Notes: generated by a model from the sequence alone, not told the origin. DNA of 64,000 nt from CAVRXQ01 sp963725215 (GCA_963725215.1 CAVRXQ010000007.1:777113-841112); one strand, 5' to 3'. Positions 50,497 through 60,131 are shown, numbered from the stretch's first letter. Numbers and translations are program-made.

Positions 50497-53175
50497 ATGC
50501 GGTGCCCGGCTTGTGGGGGACAGACGCCGGACGGCAAGAGGTATTGCTCAGACTGCGGGCAACCACTCGTCGCTCTTTGCCCGTCGTGCGGGGCCGAGCT
50601 CCTAATTGGTAAGTCCTTCTGTGCCGACTGCGGGTATGCCGTCGTGCCCCTTGAAGGCGAGTCCCGACCACAGACATCCTCGCCGGCACGCCTCGAATCG
50701 ACCTTGTCCACGCAAACCCGGATCACAACTCCGCGGACAACCACCGAGCTTCGGCTCGTCTCGGTTTTGTTTTGCGATCTTGTGGGTTTCACTCCGCTGT
50801 CGGAGTCACGTGACCCCGACGAAGTTCGCGACCTGCTGACCGGCTACTTCGAGATATCGCGCGCCGTCGTCTCGCGATACGGAGGCGTGATTCAGAAATT
50901 CATCGGTGACGCCGTCATGGCTGTTTGGGGCGTGCCGACGGCGAACGAAGACGATGCCGAGCGTGCCGTTCGAGCAGGATTGGAGCTGGCCTCGGCTGTC
51001 GAAGCGTACGGAGCACAAAACCTGGGCGTCGACTTGGCGGCGAGAGTCGGGATCGTGACAGGAACGGTTGCGACGACCGAAGACCCCGAGGAAGGCCTCG
51101 TCGTGGGCGACGAGGTGAACACGGCCTCGCGCGTGCAGGCTGCTGCCCCGGCGGGATGTTGCTACGTCGATGAATCGACGAAGCGAGCCACTGACATTTC
51201 CGTCGTCTACGCCGACGCCGGAATCCACGAGCTAAAGGGCAAGGCCGAGCCCGTCCAGCTCTACCGAGCCCTGCGCGTCGTCGCGGGCGTCGGCGGCGCA
51301 CTCAAATCCGAAGGACTCGAGGCACCGTTCGTCGGGCGCGACCGGGAGCTCCGCCTCATGAAGGACCTGTTTCATGCCTCTGCGGAAGAGTCGCGGGCGC
51401 ATCTTGTCTCGGTGACCGGGATCGCGGGGATCGGAAAGAGCCGGCTCGCTTGGGAGTTCTACAAATACATGGACGGCCTCTCGAGCTTGTTCCGATGGCA
51501 CCGGGGCCGCAGCCTGTCCTACGGCGAGGGCGTTTCGTACTGGGCACTCGCCGAGATGGTTCGCGGACGGGCGGGAATCATCGAGGGAGAAGACAGTGCG
51601 ACCGTCGCGGCGAAACTTCACGCTTCAGTGCAAGAGCATCTGGCTGATCCCGAGGAACGTGAGTGGGTCGAGGTTCGCCTTGCCCACCTCATCGGTCTCG
51701 AGGAACGGGTCGCGCGGGACAAAGAAGATCTGTTTGCCGCGTGGCGGCTCTTTTTCGAACGGATGTCCGAAGTGCATCCAGTGGTGATGTCCTTCGAGGA
51801 CACGCAATGGGCGGATGCTTCGTTGCTCGATTTCATCGAGTACTTGCTCGACTGGTCAAAGAATCACTCGATCTTCGTGCTGACTCTGGCGCGACCTGAC
51901 TTGATCGACCGGCGCCCGAACTGGGGCGCCGGTCGACGCAACTTCACCTCGATCTACCTCGAACCGCTTTCGGAAAAGGCGATGCGCGACCTCATCACCG
52001 GTCTCGTGCCTGGCCTACCAGAGGAGGTGAGTGAACAGATCCTTCAGCGCGCGGAAGGGGTTCCCCTGTATGCCGTCGAGACCGTGCGCATGCTCATCGA
52101 CCGTGGCCTGCTCGTGCGAGAGGGCTTGAGTTACCAGCCTGTCGGTCCGATCGCGACCCTCGAGGTCCCCGACACACTTCACGCCCTCATTGCTGCGCGC
52201 CTCGACGGCCTCTCGCCCGATGAGCGGAGTCTGCTCCAGGAGGCGGCGGTTCTCGGCAAGTCCTTCGGGCGCGGCGCGCTGGCCGAGCTCATCGGCCTCG
52301 ATGTGAACAGACTCGACGAGCTCTTGGACAGCCTCGTGCGCAAAGAGGTCATCTCGATGCAGCTCGACCCTCGCTCGCCCGAGCGCGGTCAATACGGGTT
52401 CCTGCAGGACCTCGTTCGTGCGGTCGCCTACGAAAGCCTCCCGAAGAGGCAGCGAAAAGAGAAGCACCTCGCGATCGCGTCCTACCTGCAACGCGAATGG
52501 GGAACAGACGACGATGAAATCGTCGAAGTCGTGGCCTCCCACTTTGTGAACGCTTACGCGCTCGCGCCCGAGGCGGAAGACGCCGCCGCGGTGCGGTCGA
52601 AGGCGCGCGAGATGCTCGGGCGAGCCGGCGAGCGCGCGGCTGCCCTCGCCGCCGCCGAGGAGGCCCTGAGCTACTTCGAACAGGCTCTCGAGCTCGCCGA
52701 TGACGCCGACACCTGCGCGGCTCTCGAAGAGCGAGCCGGCCAGATGGCCTGGCTCGCCGGGGAAGGACAATCGGCACGCTCTCACTTCGAGCGTGCGATC
52801 GCCGGCCTCGATGCCGCGGGTCGCACGCATGCCAGCGCCCGCGTGCTCGGCGCGCCTCGGAGAGGTCGACTACTTGGGAGGCCACCCAGAGGAGGCAATA
52901 GAACGCATGGAGAAGGCGTTCGCAGTGCTGTCTCGCGACGAGATCGATTCCGACGTCGCGGCGCTCGCTGCCCAACTCGGTCGGATGTATTACTTCACGG
53001 GCAATCGCGAGCTCGCCAGCGCCCGAATCGAATTCGCGCTCGACCTGGCCGAGAAGTTCGATCTCGCAGAGCAGCTCTCGCAGGCCCTCAACACAAAGGC
53101 TGTGCTGCTGTCGTCACTGGGCCGCAAGCAAGAGGCGCATGCGCTCATGCGCCATGCACTCCAGCTTGGACTTGA
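50497..53175 (+). CDS. Class III adenylate/guanylate cyclase with ATPase domain, N-terminal frame (frameshifted)
   Basis: Start ATG 50497 (MRCPACGGQTPDG), with GGGGAGG 5 bases upstream. Two zinc ribbons (Cys3/6/17/20 and 28/31/42/45) precede a class III cyclase domain: first metal Asp94 in LFCDLVGFT, second Asp138 in KFIGDAVMAVWG, and the transition-state Asn208 and Arg212 in DEVNTASRVQ. An AAA-type ATPase follows with Walker A GIAGIGKS (308-315), then winged-helix and TPR segments. True coding ends near 52850; beyond it the frame is Arg-rich nonsense because of one extra G at 52849-52850. Confidence 0.87.
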   Translation: MRCPACGGQTPDGKRYCSDCGQPLVALCPSCGAELLIGKSFCADCGYAVVPLEGESRPQTSSPARLESTLSTQTRITTPRTTTELRLVSVLFCDLVGFTPLSESRDPDEVRDLLTGYFEISRAVVSRYGGVIQKFIGDAVMAVWGVPTANEDDAERAVRAGLELASAVEAYGAQNLGVDLAARVGIVTGTVATTEDPEEGLVVGDEVNTASRVQAAAPAGCCYVDESTKRATDISVVYADAGIHELKGKAEPVQLYRALRVVAGVGGALKSEGLEAPFVGRDRELRLMKDLFHASAEESRAHLVSVTGIAGIGKSRLAWEFYKYMDGLSSLFRWHRGRSLSYGEGVSYWALAEMVRGRAGIIEGEDSATVAAKLHASVQEHLADPEEREWVEVRLAHLIGLEERVARDKEDLFAAWRLFFERMSEVHPVVMSFEDTQWADASLLDFIEYLLDWSKNHSIFVLTLARPDLIDRRPNWGAGRRNFTSIYLEPLSEKAMRDLITGLVPGLPEEVSEQILQRAEGVPLYAVETVRMLIDRGLLVREGLSYQPVGPIATLEVPDTLHALIAARLDGLSPDERSLLQEAAVLGKSFGRGALAELIGLDVNRLDELLDSLVRKEVISMQLDPRSPERGQYGFLQDLVRAVAYESLPKRQRKEKHLAIASYLQREWGTDDDEIVEVVASHFVNAYALAPEAEDAAAVRSKAREMLGRAGERAAALAAAEEALSYFEQALELADDADTCAALEERAGQMAWLAGEGQSARSHFERAIAGLDAAGRTHASARVLGAPRRGRLLGRPPRGGNRTHGEGVRSAVSRRDRFRRRGARCPTRSDVLLHGQSRARQRPNRIRARPGREVRSRRAALAGPQHKGCAAVVTGPQARGACAHAPCTPAWT

Positions 53176-54064
53176 CAGCGGATCCAGCAGCACCGCGCTT
53201 CGGGCGTACAACAACTTGATGACGTTTCTCGAGTACGACGACCGCGTCGATGAGGCCCTCGATCTCGGAATCGCCGCCCTCGAGCTCGCAAGGAGAACCG
53301 GCGACAGAACTTGGGAGACGGGCGTCGTCGCGACGTTGCTCGTTCCGTTGTTTCTCGCGGGACGCTGGGAAGAACTGCTCGAACGCGCAGATGAATTGGA
53401 GCAGCTCGGCGCTCACGTCGTCTTCGGTGAAGAGCTCGACGTCGTGGCGGTCGTTCACGCGCTCCAAGGCGATTTCGAGCGCGCTGATGCGCTTCTCGAC
53501 GTCGTTTCGGGGTCTGCTCCGCCCGACGTCCAAGCGCGCTCGATGCGCTTTGGGTGCATCGCTGCCGTGCGGCGGGCGGAAGGAGATGCGCGCCGGGCCT
53601 TCGAGGCGGCGGAGGCCGCCATCGACGCAGGCAAGATGCTTCCTTTCGCCTTCATCGGTATCAAGCTCGGCCTTATTGGGGCGATCGAGTCCGCTTTCGA
53701 CCTTGGCGACGAGGCGAAAGCGGAGCAGATGCTGGTGAGGATCGAAAGCCTGCTCCCAGGAGAGTCAACTCCTTTCTTGGATGCGGTGGCCGCCCGCTTC
53801 AGGACGCGACTGTCGGCAAATCGGGGCATCGCGGGCACCGACGCCTCGTTCAAGGGAGCTGAGGCGAAATTCCGGCGACTCAGCACGCCGTTCTGGCTCG
53901 CAATGACGCTTCTCGAGCACGCTGAATGGCTCGTCGCGGAGAAAGGATCGAAAGAAGCCGGGTCGCTTTTGAGCGAGGCTCGCGAGATATTCGCGGAGCT
54001 GGACGCTCGCCCCATGCTCGAGCGACTCGCGCTGTCCGCGAAGACAGAGGCCAATTCGGCCTGA
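52851..54064 (+). CDS. Same cyclase-ATPase protein, C-terminal TPR frame
   Basis: Continues the upstream protein if one G at 52849-52850 is removed, giving SARVLARLGEVDYLGG. About 400 residues of helical hairpins of TPR type: EEAIERMEKAFAVLSRDEID, AAQLGRMYYFTGNRELASAR, QALNTKAVLLSSLGRKQEAH, TALRAYNNLMTFLEYDDRVD and more up to REIFAELDARPMLERLALSA. The joined protein would have nearly 1190 residues, the normal layout of this actinobacterial family (cyclase, ATPase, TPR). Signal and output are unknown; the TPR region probably binds partners. Confidence 0.82.
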
Positions 54065-54300
54065 TTCGGACGTCTGCGGTCAGATCAGCGGCTTTTTCTC
54101 GTGGTGCCTACTACTCGAACGACGGTCACCGGCGAGCAAGCGGGGGACGAGTCGGCGGCGCGTCATGACCTGAGCGACCTTTTTAGTTTCTCGGGACGCG
54201 AGCACGTCTCGTGTCGTAGTGAGGAAACGATCGGGGAGCACGGCCCGCGTCTTTCAGAAAATTGCCCCGGCGGTTTCGTTCTCGGTGGGGGTCGCCTCGG
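54065..54300. other. Intergenic, no feature seen
   Basis: About 235 bases between convergent genes. No strong hairpin found. Confidence 0.3.
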
Positions 54301-55098
54301 TCAGCGAATACCGGTGTCACAGCTGACGTCAACGCGTAGCGGTGAGCCGGACGAGACCGTGATTGGTTCACTCGGGCAGCGAGGAAATGTGGCCCTTGTA
54401 ACGACGACGAGTGTGTACGCGCCGGGCTTCAGCGAAAGGGCGTAGCTCCCCGCGCTGTTGGTGCGCGTCGATGCGATCGTGCGCCCGGCCGCGTCGCGCG
54501 CGTCGATCTCGGCTGTCACAGGCTCGGGAGGACAAGGGTTCCCGGCCTGTTCGACCGGACAGGTGGGTCCAGCGGTCACGCTCCCGTAGGCGCCGGTGCC
54601 AGAGGGCAGGATCAGAGCACTCGACCTCGGTCGCACGACGAGTGTGATCCGCCATAAGACGATGGAAGTACAAGTCGCCGTCCCGGTTGCAGGGGGCGAA
54701 CAAACAGGCCGATGCGAACTGAACTCGACGGTGCCAGTGCGGATTGCCTCGAAGTTCGTCGCGGTCGTACCACGAGAAAACATCAGGGTTAGGGGGGCGA
54801 TCTTCACGACGCCAGCTCTCGCGGGACGAATGGCGCTCCACGGAGTCGCGTTCGGCCGCGGCGCGCGGAGCAATACGAGCAACTTTTCACCGATCGTTAC
54901 GCAGACGGTCGTTCCGTTCTGTCGGATGCCGATTGACGCGTTGAAACCCGGACCTGCCCCGCTCGGGAAAGTGCACGTCGCCGCCAGGAGGCTCGGCACG
55001 GACGCGGCTTGGTTATTTGCGAGGGCGAGCACGATCGCCGACGCGAGCGCCGCGAATCCTGCCACGAACGCGGCTACGGCCTTCGAGCGAAATACCAC
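54301..55098 (-). CDS. Membrane-anchored or secreted two-domain protein
   Basis: 265 residues. Signal peptide or anchor VAAFVAGFAALASAIVLALA. First domain (about 40-150) has IGIRQNGTTVCVTIGEKLLVLLR and ATPWSAIRPARAGVVKIAP (quoted singly), a layout like secreted inhibitor-type Ig folds. Second domain (about 168-262) looks like a carboxypeptidase-regulatory-like fold: TAEIDARDAAGRTIASTRTN then SAGSYALSLKPGAYTLVVVT. Several Cys pairs. No enzyme motif. Downstream of the ABC operon on the same strand but separated by about 90 bases. Confidence 0.6.
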   Translation of the reverse strand: MVFRSKAVAAFVAGFAALASAIVLALANNQAASVPSLLAATCTFPSGAGPGFNASIGIRQNGTTVCVTIGEKLLVLLRAPRPNATPWSAIRPARAGVVKIAPLTLMFSRGTTATNFEAIRTGTVEFSSHRPVCSPPATGTATCTSIVLWRITLVVRPRSSALILPSGTGAYGSVTAGPTCPVEQAGNPCPPEPVTAEIDARDAAGRTIASTRTNSAGSYALSLKPGAYTLVVVTRATFPRCPSEPITVSSGSPLRVDVSCDTGIR

Positions 55099-55190
55099 TT
55101 CTCCATTCAGCCTACGAACGCGGTCGGCTCAAGGGGCGTCAGTGGCGGCGGCAAGGTGGTTTGACGACGTTTGCCTCGTCGAACTGCGTG

Positions 55191-56036
55191 TTACAGCTCG
55201 CGGTGCTCGAAGCTGACGAACCCTGCCGCAAGCACGGCGACGAACCAGACACCGACCCACACGAGGTATGTCCACGTCGGCGGTGCCTGAGCGAAGAAGG
55301 GATTGCCGCTATTCGGTGAGTTCGTCAGGCGTTGTGTGACGAACGACTGTGGTTCGAGGTAGTAAATGGCGCCGCGCCACAAGCCATCTGTCGGCAGTAT
55401 GTACCGAGCGACATCGCCGATGGTTCTCAACGAGCTGATCTTGAACGCGGTTCCGAGAGAGCCAACGACGCCCGCGAGCCACGCGGCCCCGAAGAGCGCG
55501 ATTGCGACGACCCCGGTCGCGATGGCGGAGAGCCGCGTGCTGAGCAACAAGGTGAGCGTTAGAAGAATCGCCCCCTCGCCGAAGAGGTAGAGCGCGACGA
55601 CGACAGGGTTCGGCGGGACGAACCCGCTCACCCAGTCCACGACCCCAACTTCGAGGCCAGAGACCACCGCCGAGTAGGCGAGAATCACCGTCGCGAGTCC
55701 GAGCCATTTTCCGAAGAGAACCTGGCTCCTCCGTACCGGTCTTGCGAGGATCGAGAGGAGCACACCGGATTCGGCTTCTGCAGAGATGGCTGGTGACGCC
55801 ATCGCCGAAGCGCTCAACGCGACGACGAAACTGAACATGAACATGAACAAGATGAGCGCCTGGGGGATCGCCGCGTCGACCTCTCCTGACGTGACGCTGG
55901 CATTGTGACTCAGCCGGTCAAAGCCCCACGCGCTCAGTCCGACAAGCCCGATCGTGATCGCGGCGCATGCCGCGACAAGGCGGCGCCGGACCGCCTCACG
56001 AAGGGTGAGCAGCGCGATCGTGATGACCGGGTTCAT
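55191..56036 (-). CDS. ABC transporter permease (ABC-2 type)
   Basis: 281 residues from ATG 56036 (MNPVITIALLTLREAVRRR). Six membrane helices; the family's early motif is ALLTLREAVRRRLVAA, followed by LFMFMFSFVVALSASAMASP and EAESGVLLSILARPVRRSQV, typical of ABC-2 permeases (NosY type). It pairs with the ATPase gene, which it overlaps by 4 bases. The substrate is not clear: such pairs export lipids, antibiotics or copper-site factors. Confidence 0.85.
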   Translation of the reverse strand: MNPVITIALLTLREAVRRRLVAACAAITIGLVGLSAWGFDRLSHNASVTSGEVDAAIPQALILFMFMFSFVVALSASAMASPAISAEAESGVLLSILARPVRRSQVLFGKWLGLATVILAYSAVVSGLEVGVVDWVSGFVPPNPVVVALYLFGEGAILLTLTLLLSTRLSAIATGVVAIALFGAAWLAGVVGSLGTAFKISSLRTIGDVARYILPTDGLWRGAIYYLEPQSFVTQRLTNSPNSGNPFFAQAPPTWTYLVWVGVWFVAVLAAGFVSFEHREL

Positions 56037-57028
56037 GACTTCCCTAGGAGTTCGAGAAACCGTTCTTCGAGCGTCTGGTGCTCGGGAATGACCGCTTCGA
56101 TTTGACCACCCACATTGACGATCTCGGCGACGAGGAGGGGGATCTGTTCGGCTTGGATCTGGGCTACGGAGATCCACTCGCCGTCTCGGACGACGTCGCC
56201 GAAGCGTTCGATCACCCGCACGCAGTCATCGCCGAATCCGGCCATCTTCAGGCGAACGCTCGAGGTGCGACCGAGAAGATCGCCCAAGGCTCCGGAAGCA
56301 AGAGATCGGCCCCGGTCGATCACGGTGACGCGATCGCAAACGTGCTCGGCCTCTTCGAGCAGATGGGTGTTCAGAAAGACCGTCGCACCTCGATCACGGA
56401 TGCCACGAATAATGACTCGCACATCGTGGCGACCGACGGGGTCGAGCGCGCTCGTCGGTTCGTCCAAGATGACGAGTTCCGGCTCGCCGACAAGCGCGAC
56501 GGCGAGTCCGAGGCGTTGCTGCATTCCTTTTGAGAACGTGCCGACCTTGTCGTCACGGCGTTCGGTGAGATCGACGGTCTCGAGGGCCTCGTCGATCGCG
56601 CGGCCAATTTGGCCACGAGGAAGCTCGATCAAGCGACAGTGCAGCATCAGGACTTCCGCCGCGGTGAGCCAACTCTGGAACCGGAACAGCTCGGGGAGAT
56701 AACCGATGCGTCGCCTCGTCTCGCGATCACCCGCCGGGGCTCCGAGCACCAGCGCCTCGCCGCCAGAGGGCCTAACGAGGCCCAGCAGAAGCTTGACCGC
56801 GGTGGTCTTTCCGGCACCGTTCGGCCCGAGGAACCCAAAGACCTCCCCGCGCTCGACCGTCATCGACAAGCCGGAAAGGGCGGTCGTGCCACGGAAATCC
56901 TTGCGGAGCTCGATCGTCCGCACGGCCGCCGACGCCGGCTCCTTCCTGTTCGGCACAAAAGGAGCGGACTCATCGACAAACGAGGACTGGTCCTCGCGAA
57001 TCACCTCAGCCGATCTGTTGAGCGACAC
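56033..57028 (-). CDS. ABC transporter ATP-binding protein
   Basis: 331 residues from GTG 57028 (GGGAG upstream); GTG 57004 is an alternative. Walker A GFLGPNGAGKTT, Q-loop region YLPELFRFQ, signature FSKGMQQRLGLA (SKGMQ replaces the usual LSGGQ, as in many ABC-2 type ATPases), Walker B LVILDEPTSALDP and H-loop NTHLLEEAE. C-terminal 80 residues form the domain common to NosF/CcmA-type proteins. It overlaps the anti-sigma gene upstream by 23 bases and the permease downstream, so the four genes form one operon. Confidence 0.9.
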   Translation of the reverse strand: MSLNRSAEVIREDQSSFVDESAPFVPNRKEPASAAVRTIELRKDFRGTTALSGLSMTVERGEVFGFLGPNGAGKTTAVKLLLGLVRPSGGEALVLGAPAGDRETRRRIGYLPELFRFQSWLTAAEVLMLHCRLIELPRGQIGRAIDEALETVDLTERRDDKVGTFSKGMQQRLGLAVALVGEPELVILDEPTSALDPVGRHDVRVIIRGIRDRGATVFLNTHLLEEAEHVCDRVTVIDRGRSLASGALGDLLGRTSSVRLKMAGFGDDCVRVIERFGDVVRDGEWISVAQIQAEQIPLLVAEIVNVGGQIEAVIPEHQTLEERFLELLGKS

Positions 57029-58112
57029 CCAGGAGGTCTCCCTTGCTGAGCAATCCGGCGACCGCGTGCACGACGCCGCTGTGGTCCTCCCAGATCGCGC
57101 CAGACGCCGAGTTCCCATTGTCCACCAGCACTACTGCTCGTGAACCGTCAATCTCCGTCGACTCCGAGTTCGCCCCCGGCGGAGTCGGGATGGGCAAGGT
57201 CGACTGCAGGTTGCCGAGGAGACGGATTTCCTCGGCGAGATCGGCCGGCACGCCGGGCCGTGAGAGCAGGAACGTCTCGATCTCGCTCGTCGTCGCGCCG
57301 GTCGAGGTGGCGATCGGTCGTGCTGCAGTGAGGATTGCGAGCGGACCGATGTCAGAGATGCTCGTCGTGCCGCTGTAGGAAACGGCAACTGCTGGTCCGA
57401 GCGTGACCACGAGCGAACTCCCGGATAGGTCGGATCCCGCGCTGGCGCCAAAGTTGATCGTCGCGGTGACCTTCGGGATGACGACGTAGCGGTCGACACC
57501 ACCGACGCCGTTCGGGAGCGTGGTGGGGAGCGTCACCGAGAGTCCGGTCGCCGCCTCCGCATCGCCGAGCGATGCGACCTGCCCGGCGCTCCCGGAGGAC
57601 GTCCAGTTCATCGTGCCAAAGGGCAGCGTCTCCGATCCGGACGGACTGCGAAATCCGCCGAGCGAGGTCGTTGTGTCGAGCCCCAACAATTGAGCGAGCT
57701 CCTGCTGGTCGGCCTGGTTCACTGGCAATGGTGCGACTTGCGTTGGTGCGAAGACCGTCGTGAGCGTCGCAGCAGCAGCCACGCCGGCGAGCACCACGCC
57801 ACCTGCGGCAATGGTGGCGCCGGTGCTGAACGAAGCACCCATAAACCGCCAGCTGCGGCGCGGGCGGAACCGAAGCGAGGACCGATGCGAATCTGTCGCT
57901 ACGAGAGATGCTCGATTGCGGGCGAGGCCGTTGGCTGTGTTGGCGAGCACCGGCACGCGGAAGAAGTTGCCCGCCACCTTGGCGTCTTCGGCGAACCTTT
58001 GCGAACGGTTTCTGCAACGAATGCAGTGCTCGACGTGTCGAGCCTCGCGGTCGGCAATGGCGAACGGCTCGTCGAGGATTCGACGCAGGGTGCCATCAGG
58101 AACGTGTCGCAC
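57006..58112 (-). CDS. Anti-sigma factor-like membrane protein with large exported domain
   Basis: 368 residues from GTG 58112, with AAGGAGG 6 bases upstream. The N-terminal part (RRILDEPFAIADREARHVEHCIRCRNRSQ quoted as ADREARHVEHCIRCRN) has the zf-HC2 motif H-x3-C-x2-C in HVEHCIRC. One membrane helix follows (GASFSTGATIAAGGVVLAGV). The exported region of about 230 residues is rich in Ser, Thr and Gly and looks like a sensor or binding domain. The gene overlaps the ECF sigma gene by 17 bases. Confidence 0.78.
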   Translation of the reverse strand: MRHVPDGTLRRILDEPFAIADREARHVEHCIRCRNRSQRFAEDAKVAGNFFRVPVLANTANGLARNRASLVATDSHRSSLRFRPRRSWRFMGASFSTGATIAAGGVVLAGVAAAATLTTVFAPTQVAPLPVNQADQQELAQLLGLDTTTSLGGFRSPSGSETLPFGTMNWTSSGSAGQVASLGDAEAATGLSVTLPTTLPNGVGGVDRYVVIPKVTATINFGASAGSDLSGSSLVVTLGPAVAVSYSGTTSISDIGPLAILTAARPIATSTGATTSEIETFLLSRPGVPADLAEEIRLLGNLQSTLPIPTPPGANSESTEIDGSRAVVLVDNGNSASGAIWEDHSGVVHAVAGLLSKGDLLGVAQQIG

Positions 58113-58641
58113 GTTCAACCTCCTTACGAAATTTCGCCTCCGCACGCCGCAGCATCGTTCCGACCTGTCCGACACGCACGTCCATCGCTTGCGCGATTTC
58201 CGCGTAGCTGAGACCGCTGTGTCGCAGGACGAGGACGGTGGCGGAATGTGCTGGAAGACGGGAAAGAGCAGTTCGAACCTCTCGCCCTTGCTCGCGCGCG
58301 AGGGCGAACTCTTCTGGGCCGATCGATGTCGCCGCCTGCGGCGCACGAGCGTGGCGAATACGAAGACGACGACTGCTGCGAATGGCGTTCAAGCTGGCGT
58401 GGGTGGTTGCGATCTTGACCCAGGCGTGGGCGTGGTCGGATCCGAACGGTTCGGGAAAGCGCCGTTGCGCGGCAATAAGGACCTCCTGTGCCACGTCTTC
58501 CGCGAGCTGGGTGTCGCGGACGATCCCGTAGGCGAGGCGCACGAGCAGGGGATACTCCTCTCGAAAGAAGTCCTCGAAGCCGATCGACGTGGGCAGGCGT
58601 CCCCCTCTCGCGTCGTGCAACAAGGTCGACACGGTCCCCAC
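58096..58641 (-). CDS. ECF-type RNA polymerase sigma factor
   Basis: 181 residues from GTG 58641. Region 2: FEDFFREEYPLLVRLAYGIV and RDTQLAEDVAQEVLIAAQRR; region 4: ALSRLPAHSATVLVLRHSGL and SYAEIAQAMDVRVGQVGTML. Together with the overlapping anti-sigma gene it forms a signal pair at the head of the ABC-transporter operon, so it probably drives its own operon. Confidence 0.9.
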   Translation of the reverse strand: MGTVSTLLHDARGGRLPTSIGFEDFFREEYPLLVRLAYGIVRDTQLAEDVAQEVLIAAQRRFPEPFGSDHAHAWVKIATTHASLNAIRSSRRLRIRHARAPQAATSIGPEEFALAREQGREVRTALSRLPAHSATVLVLRHSGLSYAEIAQAMDVRVGQVGTMLRRAEAKFRKEVERATRS

Positions 58642-58827
58642 AAACTCATAAGCACCGCCAGCCCCGATTTTGTGACACGCGCGCCTCGAGCCCGACCGTG
58701 AGCAACCTGCTCTGTGGTTTGCAGCCTCTCGCGAATCGCGCCTACGCCCATGTAATTGGTCTCACACCAGGTTCGGCGATATCCGAGCTGTGGGCGGCTG
58801 CGCCCTTTATCCCGCTAGAAGGGACGT

Positions 58828-59787
58828 ATCGACCGCGAAGCCGAATGGCCTGTCCTCGACCACGAGTCGCTCGCCCCGATGGTCGGATTTCTGAACCGAA
58901 TCGTCCAAGTCGGGGCGAAGTACACGCTCGACCAACTCTTTGAACCGGGATGGGGCAACATCGTGCTCGACGTCACTCCTCGCGGCTTGCGAACCCCGAC
59001 CTTGCGACAGGGGCCGATTGAGTTCGACGTCCACTACCGCCTACTCGACGGCGTTGTCGTCATCGAGACGAGCGTCGGCGAATCCCGTGTGCCGCTTGGC
59101 GACGGATCGGTGGCCGATTTCTACGAACGCTTCTGCGCTGCGGTGTCCGAGCTCGGGATGCGACCGCCCGGAAGCTCCCTCTTGTGCGAGATCCCGGCGG
59201 ATGTATCGAGATTCGAAGAGGACCTCGTCGAACGCACCTGGGATGGCGGCGTCGCTCGCTTGATCTGGAGAGGTTTCGCCTCTGTGGCAGCTGGCCTCGA
59301 GGACTACCAGGCGCCGTACCGGGGTCATCGCCCTCGCACCGGGGTGATGTGGGGGGGATTCGACCTGTCCTCCACTCGTTACCGGGGCGTTCGCTCAAAT
59401 CCGCCCACGGATCGGCCCGCTTTCCTGCAGCACGGCATGGCCGAGGAGTACGTGTCGGTCGGTTTCTTTTTCGGAAACGCCGCGGCTCCGGAGGCCTCCC
59501 TGTACGGCTACATCGCGCCCCAGCCGGACGGCATGGAGGCGCGCTCGTGGCCAGTGGAAGGCACGTCGTGGCGCGCCGACCTAGGCCTCGTGCTCTTAGC
59601 CTGGAGCGCGCTGCGCGCAACACCCGACCCGCACGCGGCGATCGTGGCATTCGGCGACGCGATCTATGACGCGGCCGTCGATCTTGCCGGCTGGCCGAGC
59701 GATCTCGTCGGTCGACGCTTCACCGGCTGGGACGCCAGCCGCGTCCCACCAGGAGAGATGTTGGGCGGAAAAGAGGGAACGACATGA
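58828..59787 (+). CDS. DUF5996 family protein
   Basis: Homology starts before the first standard start codon: AEWPVLDHESLAPMVGFLNR, then IVQVGAKYTLDQLFEPGWGN, VTPRGLRTPTLRQGPIEFDV, SVADFYERFCAAVSELGM, RFEEDLVERTWDG and FWGSFDLS-type WGGFDLSSTRYRG. Within this frame no ATG, GTG or TTG lies between the stop at 58816 and ATG 58879; AGAAGGGA (58817-58824) precedes an ATC at 58828, so either a rare ATC start, a start mutation, or initiation at 58879 with loss of about 17 residues. Function unknown. It overlaps the UBP gene by 4 bases. Confidence 0.78.
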   Translation: MDREAEWPVLDHESLAPMVGFLNRIVQVGAKYTLDQLFEPGWGNIVLDVTPRGLRTPTLRQGPIEFDVHYRLLDGVVVIETSVGESRVPLGDGSVADFYERFCAAVSELGMRPPGSSLLCEIPADVSRFEEDLVERTWDGGVARLIWRGFASVAAGLEDYQAPYRGHRPRTGVMWGGFDLSSTRYRGVRSNPPTDRPAFLQHGMAEEYVSVGFFFGNAAAPEASLYGYIAPQPDGMEARSWPVEGTSWRADLGLVLLAWSALRATPDPHAAIVAFGDAIYDAAVDLAGWPSDLVGRRFTGWDASRVPPGEMLGGKEGTT

Positions 59788-60131
59788 GCGAAGAGGCGAT
59801 CAACTCCGCCGCGCCCCCGAGCGGCACAGGGTGCGCCGAGTGTTCGGAGATCGACGGTTGGTGGTTGCACCTGCGTCGATGCGCGCAATGCGGCCACGTC
59901 GGCTGTTGCGACTCGTCTCCTGAACAACACGCCACGAAGCACGTTCAGGCGTCAGGGCACCCGATCATCGCGAGCTTCGAACCGGAAGAGGACTGGTTCT
60001 ACGACTATCGATCAAAGGAGTTCTTCCTCGGTCCCAGCCTGGCGCCGCCAAGCCATCACCCGGTCGACCAGCCGACACCCGGACCGAAGGGTCGTGTGCC
60101 TAAGGACTGGCAGCTAAAGCTCAATAGCTAG
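59784..60131 (+). CDS. UBP-type zinc-finger protein
   Basis: 115 residues, start ATG overlapping the DUF5996 stop (ATGA). The zinc-finger UBP domain has CAECSEIDGWWLHLRRCAQC, GHVGCCDSSPEQHATKHVQA and SGHPIIASFEPEEDWFYDY, with all Cys and His ligands. Eukaryotic relatives bind the ubiquitin C-terminus; in actinobacteria the protein is often alone or next to oxidoreductases and its role is open. The coupling with DUF5996 suggests joint function. Confidence 0.9.
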   Translation: MSEEAINSAAPPSGTGCAECSEIDGWWLHLRRCAQCGHVGCCDSSPEQHATKHVQASGHPIIASFEPEEDWFYDYRSKEFFLGPSLAPPSHHPVDQPTPGPKGRVPKDWQLKLNS

